A stretch of 64,000 nucleotides of DNA from JAJTHB01 sp033763775 (GTDB lineage Bacteria > Pseudomonadota > Alphaproteobacteria > Rickettsiales > SXRF01), in NCBI GenBank assembly GCA_033763775.1, contig JANRJW010000004.1, positions 1 through 64,000 of the forward strand. Reading direction: 5' to 3'. The first letter of the stretch is position 1. Each line of letters starts with the position of its first letter. Below the pieces are notes generated by a model. It had not been told where the DNA came from. It did not search any database and saw only the letters and a program-made list of their open reading frames with translations. Below are positions 32,733-42,195 of this stretch, piece after piece. The position numbers and the translations under genes were made by a program.

Positions 32733-34601
32733 ATGGTAGAGAAGCTGAAACAGCTTTTCTCGGTTGACCTGCGCTCGCTGGCGCTGTTTCGCGTGATGCT
32801 GGCGCTATCCATCCTGCTGAACCTCGCCATTTTATTGCCTGATCTTTCGGTGTTCCTCAGCGATAGCGGGCTTTATCCCCGCCGCACTGCGATGGGCTCG
32901 TCTTATGGCTGGTCGCTTTATTTTATTCATGGCAGCAGTTGGTTTGCACTCCTACTTATGCTGTTAAACAGCCTTGCCGCATTGCTGTTACTGGTGGGGT
33001 ATCGCACACGCTGGATGACCACTCTCTGCTGGGTGTTTGCGATGTCGCTTGATAGCCGTATTTTTAGCCTTACCAGCGGTGCGGATACGTATCTTCGCCT
33101 TCTACTTTTCTGGGCGATGTTTTTACCGCTGGGCGCGCGCTATTCGGTGGATGAGGCGATGAATAAAGCGCCTGCGCCAGCTGCACCTTATTTTTCATGG
33201 GCGGTGGTGGGGGTGCAGGTGCAGGTGGCCAGCCTTTACCTGTTTAGTGCGCTGCTTAAAACCGGTAGCCACTGGCGTGAAACCTATGATGCGGTATTTT
33301 ATGCGCTTAACTCTCCGGAGATCACCACGCCGCTGGCTGCCTACATCGCTTCCTACAGCGATCTGCTGCGTGGTCTGACATTGTATGTGTATCATCTTGA
33401 GCTGGTTGCAGTGCTTTTTCTTTTTGCGCCCGTCTTCACGTCGCAGGCACGATTGCTGATCGTTTGCCTGCTAGCGCTGATGCATATTGGCTTTGCACTG
33501 TTTCTTTCGATTGGATTTTTCCCGCTCGTTTGCATCGCTGGTCTTATGGTATTTCTGCCCTCCCTTTTCTGGGACAGGTTGCCGCCAGAGCGCCGCCAGC
33601 GCATTCGCATCTATTATGATGAGGGGTGTGGTTTCTGCCGTAAAATCTGCCTGATATTCCGCGCACTCGGCATGCCGCCAGCCACGGAAGTGCTGCCAGC
33701 GCAGCAAACTGCCGAGATACGAGAGATATTGGAACGGGAAAATAGCTGGGTGGTGGAAGATGAAAAGGGTAGGCTGCTGCTGCGCTGGGAAGCGGTGGCA
33801 TGGTGCTGGCGGCGCTCGGCGATATTATGGCCGCTGGGTGTGTTGTTTGCCATTCCGCCAATGAATATACTGGGCGAGAAACTTTACCGTTTTATTGCTA
33901 CGCATCGCGGTGATTTTGGAATACTTAGCGCAAAGCTCTTGCCTGAAAAGGATTATGATTCCGCAGCGCCGCTGCCCGTTGCAGTCAGTTATCTAATGGC
34001 GGCGCTTGTGATGGTGGTGGTGGCGTGGAATATCGCAACATTAAAGGGAAAACCACAAGCTATTTTCCCATCATTGATTTCGGACACGGTGCAGCTGTTG
34101 GGATTGCGGCAGAAAATGGGTTTTTTTGCGCCGCAGCCAATCAGTCGATCGCGCTGGGTGGTTCTTGAAGGCACATTGGCAGATAGCAGTAAGATTGATT
34201 TGCTGTTTCGTAAGAATCAGCCGCCACAGCATGGTGTGCCGCTGCATGGTTTTCAGGCTAAACCCGGCTATCGCTGGCGTAAATTTTTTTCCGCCACGGA
34301 TATACACAGGCAGCGCCTGCTGCTCGGCCGTGCGCTATGCCGTGATTACGCGGCATGGAAAAGTCCAGATATGGCGCCCCTTCAGAGCGTCGATCTGCTG
34401 ATGTATCGCCAGACAACCCCCGCACCGAATGCGACAGCAGAGCTTGTCGAGCGCTTGTGGCATATTCGCTATGATTGCGCAGCACGAAGCGCCAGAATTC
34501 TGACATCGCCGCCAAAAAAAGCAGAAAAGACCACCCAAACGGTGAGTGATCTTGACGCGTATCTCGATACTGTGCTTCGCGAGCCAGGCGCGGATCAGTA
34601 A
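32733..34601 (+). CDS. HTTM membrane domain fused to DCC thiol-oxidoreductase-like domain
   Basis: 622 residues. The first 290 hold several membrane helices with RSLALFRVMLALSILLNLAI and LSDSGLYPRR, the pattern of the HTTM domain related to vitamin-K-dependent gamma-carboxylase. At about residue 290, IYYDEGCGFCRKICLIFRAL starts a DCC/DUF393 domain with the CxxC-type motif CGFC. Another membrane helix and a soluble tail follow. HTTM-DCC fusions are known in bacteria but their substrate is not. The start is one base after leuA, so it is co-transcribed with the amino-acid genes although no link in function is apparent. Confidence 0.8.
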   Translation: MVEKLKQLFSVDLRSLALFRVMLALSILLNLAILLPDLSVFLSDSGLYPRRTAMGSSYGWSLYFIHGSSWFALLLMLLNSLAALLLLVGYRTRWMTTLCWVFAMSLDSRIFSLTSGADTYLRLLLFWAMFLPLGARYSVDEAMNKAPAPAAPYFSWAVVGVQVQVASLYLFSALLKTGSHWRETYDAVFYALNSPEITTPLAAYIASYSDLLRGLTLYVYHLELVAVLFLFAPVFTSQARLLIVCLLALMHIGFALFLSIGFFPLVCIAGLMVFLPSLFWDRLPPERRQRIRIYYDEGCGFCRKICLIFRALGMPPATEVLPAQQTAEIREILERENSWVVEDEKGRLLLRWEAVAWCWRRSAILWPLGVLFAIPPMNILGEKLYRFIATHRGDFGILSAKLLPEKDYDSAAPLPVAVSYLMAALVMVVVAWNIATLKGKPQAIFPSLISDTVQLLGLRQKMGFFAPQPISRSRWVVLEGTLADSSKIDLLFRKNQPPQHGVPLHGFQAKPGYRWRKFFSATDIHRQRLLLGRALCRDYAAWKSPDMAPLQSVDLLMYRQTTPAPNATAELVERLWHIRYDCAARSARILTSPPKKAEKTTQTVSDLDAYLDTVLREPGADQ

Positions 34602-34663
34602 TCTGTTGCCTTATTTTGAGGCCGCGCTACAAGTAGTGCATTCTCATCCATCGGAATAATGCT

Positions 34664-35710
34664 ATGTTTCACAAAATGTTCGGCCTTGCCTCTTCGGACA
34701 TGGCCATTGATCTCGGCACTGCCAATACGCTGGTTTATGTCAAAGACAGGGGCATTGTGCTCAATGAGCCCTCTGTCGTGGCGATGAAGGATTCTGGCGG
34801 CATGATGGTGCCGTTTGCTTTCGGCAATGAAGCGAAGATGATGCTTGGGCGCACGCCCGCGAAGATCGACGCCAAGCGTCCGCTGAAAGATGGCGTGATC
34901 GCCGACTTCCAGTCCGCTGAGGAGATGATCAAACACTTCATCCATAAAGTGCATAACAAAAACAGCTTCATGCGCCCGCGGCCGCTGATTATCATCTGTG
35001 TGCCCAGCGGTTCTACGCCGGTGGAGCGCCGTGCAATTCAGGAAGCGGCTGAGAATGCTGGCGCGCGCGACGTGTTTCTGATTGAAGAGCCGATGGCCGC
35101 AGCAATTGGCGCTGGCCTGCCGGTGACCGAGCCGACTGGCTCGATGATTGTTGATATTGGCGGCGGCACCACCGAAGTCGCAGTGCTTTCGCTCGGCGGC
35201 ATTGTGTATGCGCGCTCGGTGCGTGTTGGCGGCGATAAAATGGATGAGGCGATTATTTCTTACATTCGCCGCTATGCCAACCTGTTGATCGGCGAGACCA
35301 CTGCCGAAAAAATCAAAAAAGAAATTGGCGCTGCCTGCGCGCCGGAAAATGGTGAGGGTCGCCTGATTGAAATCAAAGGCCGCGACCTGATGAACGGCGT
35401 GCCGAAAGAAATCGTGCTTTCCGAATATCAGATTGCTGAGGCGCTGGTGGAGCCGGTTGGCCAGATTATTGAAGCGGTGAAGGTGGCGCTCGAATGCACC
35501 CCGCCTGAGCTTTCTTCGGATATCGTGGATAAAGGGATTGTGCTTTCTGGTGGCGGCGCCATGCTTCGGAATCTTGATCTTGTGCTTTCTAATGCCACAT
35601 CATTGCCGGTGTTTGTGGCGCAGGAGCCGCTGAATTGTGTGGCGCTTGGTTCTGGCCGTGTTCTAGAGCATCCTGAACAGCTTAAGCATGTGCTTTTCAA
35701 ACAGGATTAG
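34664..35710 (+). CDS. mreB: Rod-shape determining actin-like protein MreB
   Basis: 348 residues, full length. Actin-fold ATPase forming membrane-bound filaments that guide lateral wall synthesis. The N-terminal MFHKMFGLASSDMAIDLGTA contains the membrane helix and phosphate-1 loop; IVDIGGGTTEVAVLSLGGI is the phosphate-2 loop; LSGGGAMLRNLDLVLS is the adenosine motif. It leads the mreB-mreC-mreD-mrdA run and has its own 5' gap of 62 bases after the HTTM gene. Confidence 0.97.
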   Translation: MFHKMFGLASSDMAIDLGTANTLVYVKDRGIVLNEPSVVAMKDSGGMMVPFAFGNEAKMMLGRTPAKIDAKRPLKDGVIADFQSAEEMIKHFIHKVHNKNSFMRPRPLIIICVPSGSTPVERRAIQEAAENAGARDVFLIEEPMAAAIGAGLPVTEPTGSMIVDIGGGTTEVAVLSLGGIVYARSVRVGGDKMDEAIISYIRRYANLLIGETTAEKIKKEIGAACAPENGEGRLIEIKGRDLMNGVPKEIVLSEYQIAEALVEPVGQIIEAVKVALECTPPELSSDIVDKGIVLSGGGAMLRNLDLVLSNATSLPVFVAQEPLNCVALGSGRVLEHPEQLKHVLFKQD

Positions 35711-35880
35711 TATCGCTTCGGCAAAAAATCTTTTTTACAGGCAGCAGAGAACGCTCTTGGCAGCTGATGCCATATTATTAAAATTTCCTTAACATGAATG
35801 ATAAAAATAATCGCGTGAAGATTTCCTGCTTGCGCGTTGTTTGTGAAAGAGTAACAATTAAAATGTAATTTATTTTGTCT

Positions 35881-36711
35881 ATGGCAGTGAAACGACCACA
35901 ATCCCTTCGCATTGCGCCGCCCTCCTTGCGGCAGTGGGCATCGCGCGCAAGCCTCGCGCTGATGATCGCTGCCTCGGCGATGTTGCTGGTCATGAGTAGA
36001 ACGGAAAATTCGGCGGCTACTAAGCTGCGTACCAGTATCAGCGATGCGCTGGCACCGGTTCTGGCGGTGGCAGCCAGCCCTATGGATGCTGTTTCGGCAG
36101 CGGGTCAGTCGCTGGCAGGGATGGTGAATCTGTACCACGAAAATATTGCGCTTAAGAATCAGAACATCGAACTGCTCAAATGGCAGGCGATGGCTAAAGA
36201 TATGCAGCAGGAAAACGAATCGCTTCGTCGGCTGCTGAATGTTGTGCCCCAACCTGGCCGCAGCTATGTTTCTGCCCGCGTTGTGGCGGATGCTTCCGGC
36301 CCTTATGCGAATGCGGTATTGATTCAAAGTGCGGACACACTGACAGTGGAAAAAGATCAGGCGGTGATTAATGATCGTGGCTTAGTTGGTCGAGTGGTGG
36401 ATGTAGGAACAAAAACCGCGCGCGTGCTGCTGCTCACCGACATTAATTCGCGTGTGCCGGTGGTGCTGGAGCGTACCCGTGAAAAGGCTATGCTTGCCGG
36501 TAGTAATGATGGTCTGCCCTCGCTGCTTTACCTCGCGGTGAATACACAAGTGGCTCTGGGTGATCGGCTGGTGACCTCTGGTGATGGCGGCGTATTTCCA
36601 CCGGGTGTGCCGGTGGGTGTGGTGAGTGCCAATGACAATGGCATATTTAAGATCGAGCCGTTTGTTCGGGCATCGCAGCTTGAATATGTCAGTGTTGTGA
36701 CGACCCAATAG
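35881..36711 (+). CDS. mreC: Rod-shape determining protein MreC
   Basis: 276 residues from the ATG at 35881; a TTG six bases earlier is the alternative. An N-terminal membrane helix near residues 20-40 is followed by a coiled coil (ENIALKNQNIELLKWQAMAK), then the periplasmic beta domain with VVADASGPYANAVLIQ and GLVGRVVDVGTKTARVLLLT, typical of MreC. It links MreB to PBP2. There is a 170-base gap after mreB without a recognised element, and mreD follows after five bases. Confidence 0.93.
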   Translation: MAVKRPQSLRIAPPSLRQWASRASLALMIAASAMLLVMSRTENSAATKLRTSISDALAPVLAVAASPMDAVSAAGQSLAGMVNLYHENIALKNQNIELLKWQAMAKDMQQENESLRRLLNVVPQPGRSYVSARVVADASGPYANAVLIQSADTLTVEKDQAVINDRGLVGRVVDVGTKTARVLLLTDINSRVPVVLERTREKAMLAGSNDGLPSLLYLAVNTQVALGDRLVTSGDGGVFPPGVPVGVVSANDNGIFKIEPFVRASQLEYVSVVTTQ

Positions 36712-36716
36712 TTTCC

Positions 36717-37253
36717 ATGATTACTGATCGTTTCAAGCAGATCTGGCTGCTGGTTCTGGCAGCGGTTCCGGGTATGCTCTTATTGCTTGCTATCATTCTC
36801 ACCATGGCACCCAAGCATGTGGAGGGGCTCTCGCGTTTCATGCCACTACTTTATCTGCCGGTGGTTTATTATTGGGGCATGCATCATGCACGCCACATGC
36901 CGTATTGGTTGGTTTTTGCCGCTGGATTGGTGGTCGATGCGCTGGGGGGGCAGCCCATGGGGCTTCATGCCTTGCTGCTGCTGGGATTCCTGATGGCGGT
37001 GCATCGCCAGCACCGCACGGTTCATAAAGAAGGATTTGTGCTACAGTGGGCGATGTTTGCTGCCCTCATATTGGGGCTGGCCTGCTGCCAGTGGGTGCTG
37101 ATGATGCTTTATTATCAGGCCTATGTCAGCCCTGCTTCTGGTGTGATGCAGTGGTTGCTCACGGTGTGTCTCTATCCGCTGTTGCATCAGCTCTTTGATG
37201 GCATGAACCACGTGCTGCAACATCGGCGCTATCTCTTGCTGCATGGCAGGTAG
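36717..37253 (+). CDS. mreD: Rod-shape determining protein MreD
   Basis: 178-residue integral membrane protein with about five hydrophobic helices. Sequence conservation of MreD is low; the call rests on size, topology, the segment FAAGLVVDALGGQPMGLHAL, which fits the family, and the position between mreC and mrdA. It belongs to the elongasome. Confidence 0.87.
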   Translation: MITDRFKQIWLLVLAAVPGMLLLLAIILTMAPKHVEGLSRFMPLLYLPVVYYWGMHHARHMPYWLVFAAGLVVDALGGQPMGLHALLLLGFLMAVHRQHRTVHKEGFVLQWAMFAALILGLACCQWVLMMLYYQAYVSPASGVMQWLLTVCLYPLLHQLFDGMNHVLQHRRYLLLHGR

Positions 37254-37256
37254 TCG

Positions 37257-39062
37257 ATGCCCAGGGAGAATGATAAGCAACGCATTTTTTCCAGGCGCGC
37301 GCTGATTCTTGGTGGTTTGCAGGGCGCTGCATTTTCTATTCTGGCCGGGCGGTTGTTTTACCTTCAGTTCATGAGGGCGGATGAGTATAAAACGCAGGCG
37401 GAAAATAACCGGATTAAACTTCAGCTCATTACGCCGGAGCGTGGCCAGATCCTCGATCGCTTTGGTCTGCCGCTGGCAACGAATGAAAAGAATTTCCGTC
37501 TGTTTATTGACTACAGCACGCTGAAGCAGAAAGATTTTATCGCCAGTGTGGAAATGCTGCAGACCATGCTGCCGCTGCCGGAAAAACGCTACAAACAATT
37601 GTTGAAGACACGCGTCAGCACGGCCTCTATGCCCGAATTGCTGCATGAGCACCTCAGCTGGCAGCAGGTGTCGATGATTGAGCTGAATCTGCTGTCGCTA
37701 CCGGGTATGTATGTGGATATTGGGCAGGTGCGCCACTATCCGCTGAAGGATGAGGCGGCGCATCTACTTGGCTATGTGGGTGCGGTATCGGAAGATGACT
37801 TATCGCCGGACGACCCGCCGCTGATGCGTCTGCCTGATTTTAAAATCGGTAAAAACGGCGTGGAAAAAATGCTGGAAGACGAGTTGCGCGGCACTGCCGG
37901 CATACGCCAGCTGGAGGTGAATGTGCGCGGTGTGCCGGTGCGCGAGGTGAGCAACCGCGAAAGCGTGCCGGGCAAGAATATTCGTCTGACGATTGATCGC
38001 CAGCTGCAGGATTATATTGCTGACTATGTGAAGGAGGAGAGTGCCTCGGCCGTGGTGATGGAGGTGGATACGGGCAATGTGCTGGCGCTGGTCTCCATGC
38101 CGGCATTTGATCCGAACAGCTTCAGTGTCGGTATTTCCAGCGATGAATGGGACGCACTCAATAAAAACAAAAAGAATCCACTCATGAACAAGGCGATTAC
38201 CGGTCAATACCCGCCGGGATCCACCTTCAAAATGCTGGTCGGGATGGCGGGCATTGAATCCGGTATGTTCAATACGGCTTCGAGTGTTTTTTGTCCGGGG
38301 CATTTCATGCTGGGGGATCACCGCTTTAATTGCTGGAAACCGGAAGGCCATGGCACGGTGAATTTTCATGATGCGGTGGTGCAGTCCTGCGATACCTATT
38401 TTTATACGGTGGCGCAGCGCATCGGCATTGAACGCTATGCGGAAGTAGCGCGGCGATTTGGTCTGGGTCAGCTCTATAATATCGGGCTGATAGGTGAAAA
38501 AGCGGGCATTATTCCGGACCCCGAATGGAAAATGAAACGCTTCAAACAGCGCTGGACGGGCGGGGATACCATTAACTGCTCCATCGGTCAGGGGTTTGTG
38601 CTTTCAACCCCGTTGCAGCTGGCCACCATGACAGCGCGTATGTGTAGCGGACGACAGGTGGTGCCGCGCCTTTATGTTCCTGACGATGCGCGGCCAGTTA
38701 ATTTTGATCCCATCGCTATCAAGGAATCGCTGCTGAGAGTTAATCTCGAATCGATGATTGATGTGGTCAATAGCGAAATGGGTACCGCCTTTGGCAAGCG
38801 CATCATGGAGCCGCGCTTTGCGTTTGGTGGCAAGACTGGCACGTCACAGGTGCGGCGCATTACGCAGCGCGGGGTGGATCAGAAAACCATCCCATGGGAG
38901 CAACGCCACCATGCGCTGTTTGTTGGTTTTGCGCCGGTAGACAAACCGAAATATGCCTGCTGTGTCGTGGTGGAACATGGCGGCGGCGGATCAGCGGCTG
39001 CTGCGCCGGTTGCTCGTGATATTCTGCTCAAAATCCAGCAGCTTGATGAGGCAAGAAGCTAA
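37257..39062 (+). CDS. mrdA: Penicillin-binding protein 2, elongation transpeptidase
   Basis: 601 residues. One N-terminal membrane helix, the pedestal domain (RGQILDRFGLPLATNEKNFR) and a transpeptidase domain. The catalytic motif is S322-x-x-K325 in YPPGSTFKML, SCD stands for the second motif around residue 377, and K526-T-G starts the third in FGGKTGTSQV. PBP2 cross-links lateral peptidoglycan with RodA and MreBCD. rodA, which commonly follows mrdA, is not here: the next gene, dksA, is convergent and begins two bases beyond the stop. Confidence 0.95.
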   Translation: MPRENDKQRIFSRRALILGGLQGAAFSILAGRLFYLQFMRADEYKTQAENNRIKLQLITPERGQILDRFGLPLATNEKNFRLFIDYSTLKQKDFIASVEMLQTMLPLPEKRYKQLLKTRVSTASMPELLHEHLSWQQVSMIELNLLSLPGMYVDIGQVRHYPLKDEAAHLLGYVGAVSEDDLSPDDPPLMRLPDFKIGKNGVEKMLEDELRGTAGIRQLEVNVRGVPVREVSNRESVPGKNIRLTIDRQLQDYIADYVKEESASAVVMEVDTGNVLALVSMPAFDPNSFSVGISSDEWDALNKNKKNPLMNKAITGQYPPGSTFKMLVGMAGIESGMFNTASSVFCPGHFMLGDHRFNCWKPEGHGTVNFHDAVVQSCDTYFYTVAQRIGIERYAEVARRFGLGQLYNIGLIGEKAGIIPDPEWKMKRFKQRWTGGDTINCSIGQGFVLSTPLQLATMTARMCSGRQVVPRLYVPDDARPVNFDPIAIKESLLRVNLESMIDVVNSEMGTAFGKRIMEPRFAFGGKTGTSQVRRITQRGVDQKTIPWEQRHHALFVGFAPVDKPKYACCVVVEHGGGGSAAAAPVARDILLKIQQLDEARS

Positions 39063-39064
39063 GC

Positions 39065-39496
39065 TTATTCCTCGTCAATATATTGCTTTTCCATCTTTTC
39101 ATGGCGTTCCTGCGCCTCGATGGTCATGGTGGCAATCGGTCGTGCTTCCAGGCGTTTAAGGCCAATTGGATCGCCGGTTTCTTCGCAATAGCCATAGGTA
39201 CCATCATCTATGCGCTTCAGCGCGGCATCGATTTTGCCGATTAATTTTAAATAGCGGTTGCGGGTGCGTAGTTCAACGCCGGCTTCGGTTTCAAGCGAAG
39301 CACGGTCAGACAGATCAGGCTCGCGCCAGTTTTCTTCCTTGAGGTTGTTGATGGTTTCCTGCGATTCGGCTAGCAATTCATCGCGCCATGCCGTCAGTTT
39401 CTGGCGGAAATATTCCAGCTGCTTGGCACTCATGTATTTTTCATCGGCGGTGGGTTTGTAGCCCTTGGGAAGTTTGGTCATCGCACACCTCTTCAA
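39065..39496 (-). CDS. dksA: RNA polymerase-binding protein DksA
   Basis: 143 residues. The coiled coil (YFRQKLTAWRDELLAESQET) and the tip ENWREPDLSDRASLETE are those of DksA, which works with ppGpp at rRNA and flagellar promoters. The C-terminal zinc-finger region reads GYCEETGDPIGLKRLEARPI and then ATMTIEAQERHE, so only one of the four usual cysteines is left. This loss is typical of alphaproteobacterial DksA, so the protein should still be functional. Confidence 0.93.
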   Translation of the reverse strand: MKRCAMTKLPKGYKPTADEKYMSAKQLEYFRQKLTAWRDELLAESQETINNLKEENWREPDLSDRASLETEAGVELRTRNRYLKLIGKIDAALKRIDDGTYGYCEETGDPIGLKRLEARPIATMTIEAQERHEKMEKQYIDEE

Positions 39497-39591
39497 TGGT
39501 TTGATGGTTGTTTAGGATGATTGGTTAAAATTTTTACCCTGTTATCGAAGGAAAGCGTGTATAGCGCCAGAGCATTTAAAAAGCAACCCGT

Positions 39592-40050
39592 TTAACCTTT
39601 TGTCTGGTCAGCCTGTGCTTTGGCTGCCATTTCCAGCTTGGCCTGCTCTACGGCGGCGCGCAGTTCAATATCATCGAGCAGTGCCAGCAGTGCGGGATCG
39701 CTTGCCGTGGCGCGATGGCTGGCAAGTTCGCTGCTAAGACTACTTAGTGTGCTGAGCGTCACCTGCCCAAGCAGCAGCTGCTGACGTAGCATATCCAGCT
39801 TATCCAGCAGGTTTTGCCCGCGTGTCAGCAGCTGGCGGCGCTGCACCTCATCGTCCGAAACCTCCTGCAGCGCCAGCATGGTGTGCACATCAGCGGTGGG
39901 GGTAATGTCACTTAGGCTTGCGGGTGCGTCGGCGCCGGAATCCAGCGCGCTGAGAACATCCGCGAAGCTGCTGCCCGAGGCGCTGGCGGCGCGGGCGCGG
40001 CGGCGTATTTCGGCGGCAGTTTTAATCGGGTTGGAATCACTGATACGCAT
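39592..40050 (-). CDS. fliX: FliX-type flagellar assembly regulator
   Basis: 152 residues from the ATG at 40050, giving MRISDSNPIKTAAEIRRRAR, the usual FliX opening; the longer frame to 40152 is not conserved. The middle contains SGSSFADVLSALDSG and MLALQEVSD, and the end is helical (ILLDKLDMLRQQLLLGQVTL-like). In Caulobacter FliX couples early flagellar assembly to the sigma-54 activator FlbD. Divergence from flgI with its -24/-12 promoter fits that role. FliX is restricted to Alphaproteobacteria as far as I know. Confidence 0.85.
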   Translation of the reverse strand: MRISDSNPIKTAAEIRRRARAASASGSSFADVLSALDSGADAPASLSDITPTADVHTMLALQEVSDDEVQRRQLLTRGQNLLDKLDMLRQQLLLGQVTLSTLSSLSSELASHRATASDPALLALLDDIELRAAVEQAKLEMAAKAQADQTKG

Positions 40051-40182
40051 GAAAACATCATAGTCCAAGCCGAGGCATGACGTAAAGCGGCATGAGCAGA
40101 TGTGGTGAAGGCTGCTGTGGCAGCTTTTACCTACTCTACTATTAAAGGCCATTTTTATTTATACAAAACAACAACCTAACTT

Positions 40183-40198
40183 TGGCACGGCTTTCGCA
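40183..40198 (+). promoter_or_regulatory. Sigma-54 promoter for flgI
   Basis: TGGCACG at 40183-40189, four bases, then TCGCA: the invariant GG and GC are ten bases apart and only one T of the -12 box deviates. It lies 32 bases before the flgI start and faces the flgI-flgL run. Confidence 0.8.
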
Positions 40199-40229
40199 TG
40201 GTGGATGGTGATGATTTCAAGGGGAATGT

Positions 40230-41366
40230 ATGACTGCATCGACTGGACTTAAACCTTTCTCGTTGCTTTTGGCCGTGTGGGTGGCGGTTGCCAGCCTGCC
40301 AATGCCGGCTCGGGCGGAGGCGCGCATCAAGGATATTGCGACATTTGAAGGCATTCGTGAGAACATGCTGATGGGCTATGGCCTGGTGGTGGGGCTGAAA
40401 GCTACCGGCGATAATCTTAAAAACAACGCCTTCACCGAGCAGAGTTTAGTAGCGTTTCTGGAGCGCCAGGGGGTGAATACACGTGGTACTGAGCTGAAAA
40501 GCAAAAATGTGGCTGCGGTGACCGTTACTGCGATGCTCCCGCCCTTTTCACGCAGCGGCAATAAAATCGATGTGACAGTGAGCGCGATGGGCGATGCCAA
40601 GGATTTAACTGGCGGCACACTGCTTGCCACGCCGCTTTATGGTGCGGATGGTGAGGTGTATGCGGTGGCGCAGGGGTCGATTTCCATTGGTGGTTTTCAG
40701 GCGGGTGAGGGCGCAACTACGATTACAAAAGGCGTGCCCACTTCGGGGATTATTGCCAGCGGGGCGATTGTGGAAAAAGAAATTGAATTTGCTCTCAATT
40801 CACTGCCTGAGCTGAAAATTTCGCTGAGAAACCCTGATATCACCACAGCCAAGCACGTCGCGGAGGCGATTAACAATAATATTGGGCCGGGTATTGCCAT
40901 GGTTGCTGATCCGGGCACGGTTCAGATCGCTGTGCCGCCTGCCTATCTCGGCAACAACACCCAGCTGCTTGCCGAGGTGGAAAAGCTGACGGTGCCAACC
41001 GATCAGGTGGCGCGGATTGTGATTGATGAAGCATCCGGCACCATCGTCATGGGCGAGAATGTGAAAATTGATACGGTGGCGGTGGCGCAGGGCAACCTGA
41101 TTGTCAAAATTGAAGCCACCCAGCAGGTTTCGCAGCCGGGTGTGCTGGCACCGGTTGGTGCCGAGACCGTTACTACACAGCAAACGGCTGTGACGGTTGA
41201 AGAAGCTGGCCCGGGCAAGAAAATGGCGGTGCTGGAAGGTGGTGCGACGCTTAAGGATCTGGTTGCCGGCCTCAATGCGCTTGGTGTTTCGCCGCGTGAC
41301 CTGATCACGATTCTGCAGACCATCAAAGCCGCCGGCGCGCTGCAGGCGGAAATTCAGACGAGGTAA
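40230..41366 (+). CDS. flgI: Flagellar P-ring protein FlgI
   Basis: 378 residues with a signal peptide (LLLAVWVAVASLPMPARAEA). Forms the periplasmic P ring around the rod. MLMGYGLVVGLKATGDNLKN, SKNVAAVTVTAMLPPFSRSG and GGTLLATPLYGADGEVYAVAQ are family hallmarks, and the end DLVAGLNALGVSPRDLITIL is standard. flgA and flgH, frequent neighbours, are absent. It heads a run of same-strand flagellar genes. Confidence 0.97.
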   Translation: MTASTGLKPFSLLLAVWVAVASLPMPARAEARIKDIATFEGIRENMLMGYGLVVGLKATGDNLKNNAFTEQSLVAFLERQGVNTRGTELKSKNVAAVTVTAMLPPFSRSGNKIDVTVSAMGDAKDLTGGTLLATPLYGADGEVYAVAQGSISIGGFQAGEGATTITKGVPTSGIIASGAIVEKEIEFALNSLPELKISLRNPDITTAKHVAEAINNNIGPGIAMVADPGTVQIAVPPAYLGNNTQLLAEVEKLTVPTDQVARIVIDEASGTIVMGENVKIDTVAVAQGNLIVKIEATQQVSQPGVLAPVGAETVTTQQTAVTVEEAGPGKKMAVLEGGATLKDLVAGLNALGVSPRDLITILQTIKAAGALQAEIQTR

Positions 41367-41370
41367 TGCA

Positions 41371-41712
41371 ATGATGATCTCAGGTGTGGATGCGGCGCAG
41401 GCCATGGCAGGTATCGCGGGAAGGCAGCAGCCGGCGGAGCTTTCGCCGCTGGGGCTTAAAGCGCGCGCATCGCGCATGACCAACGAACAGATTGATAAGA
41501 CAGCCAAAGATTTTGAATCGATGTTTCTATCACAGATGCTTGAGCAGATGTTTGGAGAATCGGTCGGTAGTGAACTGTTTGGTGATGAGCAGACCAGCGA
41601 GATTTATAAAGGGTTGGTGGTGGAGCAGTATGGCAAGGAAATCGCCCGCTCCGGTGGCATAGGAATTGCAGACTACGTAAGGAAAGAACTACTCAGATTG
41701 CAGGAGGTGTAG
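41371..41712 (+). CDS. flgJ: Rod-binding protein, FlgJ N-terminal type
   Basis: 113 residues, corresponding to the rod-binding N-terminal domain of FlgJ; the muramidase domain of enterobacterial FlgJ is missing, as usual in alphaproteobacteria. The core is DKTAKDFESMFLSQMLEQMF followed by YKGLVVEQYGKEIARSGGIG. It helps rod assembly. It starts four bases after flgI and the next gene begins one base after its stop. Confidence 0.92.
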   Translation: MMISGVDAAQAMAGIAGRQQPAELSPLGLKARASRMTNEQIDKTAKDFESMFLSQMLEQMFGESVGSELFGDEQTSEIYKGLVVEQYGKEIARSGGIGIADYVRKELLRLQEV

Positions 41713-41713
41713 C

Positions 41714-42178
41714 ATGAGTACCAGAACCGATATGAGCATGGAAACAACGCCGGGCGTTCAGCTGGATGTGCGGGCGATTATCACTGTTACGGCGCGTCTC
41801 GCGCAGCTGCTGGCAGAAGAGGTGGATCTGCTCAGCGATATGAAAGTATCGAAAATTGAGCACCTGCAGAACGAAAAAATCTTTTTGACCAATGCACTCG
41901 AAGCGCAAAAGAAACTGATTGATCGCAATCCGCACATGCTCGAGACCATTCCCTCGCAGGATCGCAGCGATCTTGAGCAGGTGGTCGAGGTATTCAGCGG
42001 TATTCTCGAGGAGAATCATCGCAAGCTGCTGCTGGCCAAAGAAATCAACCACAAAATTGTTCAGGCTATTACCAGTGTGGTGAAAGAAAACACCCAGAGC
42101 AAAGTGTATGACGATCGCGGCATCAAGGACATCGCGCCGTATGAGTCGCTTTCTGTCACACTGAACCAAACCATCTGA
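41714..42178 (+). CDS. flgN: FlgN-type export chaperone
   Basis: 154-residue helical protein. The helices around LAQLLAEEVDLLSDMKVSKI and LQNEKIFLTNALEAQKKLID, the position directly before flgK and flgL and the size all fit FlgN, the chaperone of the hook-junction proteins. FlgN is poorly conserved, so position carries much of the weight. Confidence 0.8.
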   Translation: MSTRTDMSMETTPGVQLDVRAIITVTARLAQLLAEEVDLLSDMKVSKIEHLQNEKIFLTNALEAQKKLIDRNPHMLETIPSQDRSDLEQVVEVFSGILEENHRKLLLAKEINHKIVQAITSVVKENTQSKVYDDRGIKDIAPYESLSVTLNQTI

Positions 42179-42195
42179 AGCGGGTGTAAGCGGCT

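Noticed and set aside
35711..35880. Small RNA or promoter in the mreB-mreC gap
   Set aside because: AT-rich, but no -35/-10 pair with proper spacing and no terminator-like hairpin could be defended.
39065..39496. DksA with missing zinc cysteines as a broken gene
   Set aside because: The replaced cysteines are normal in alphaproteobacterial DksA and the rest of the protein is intact.
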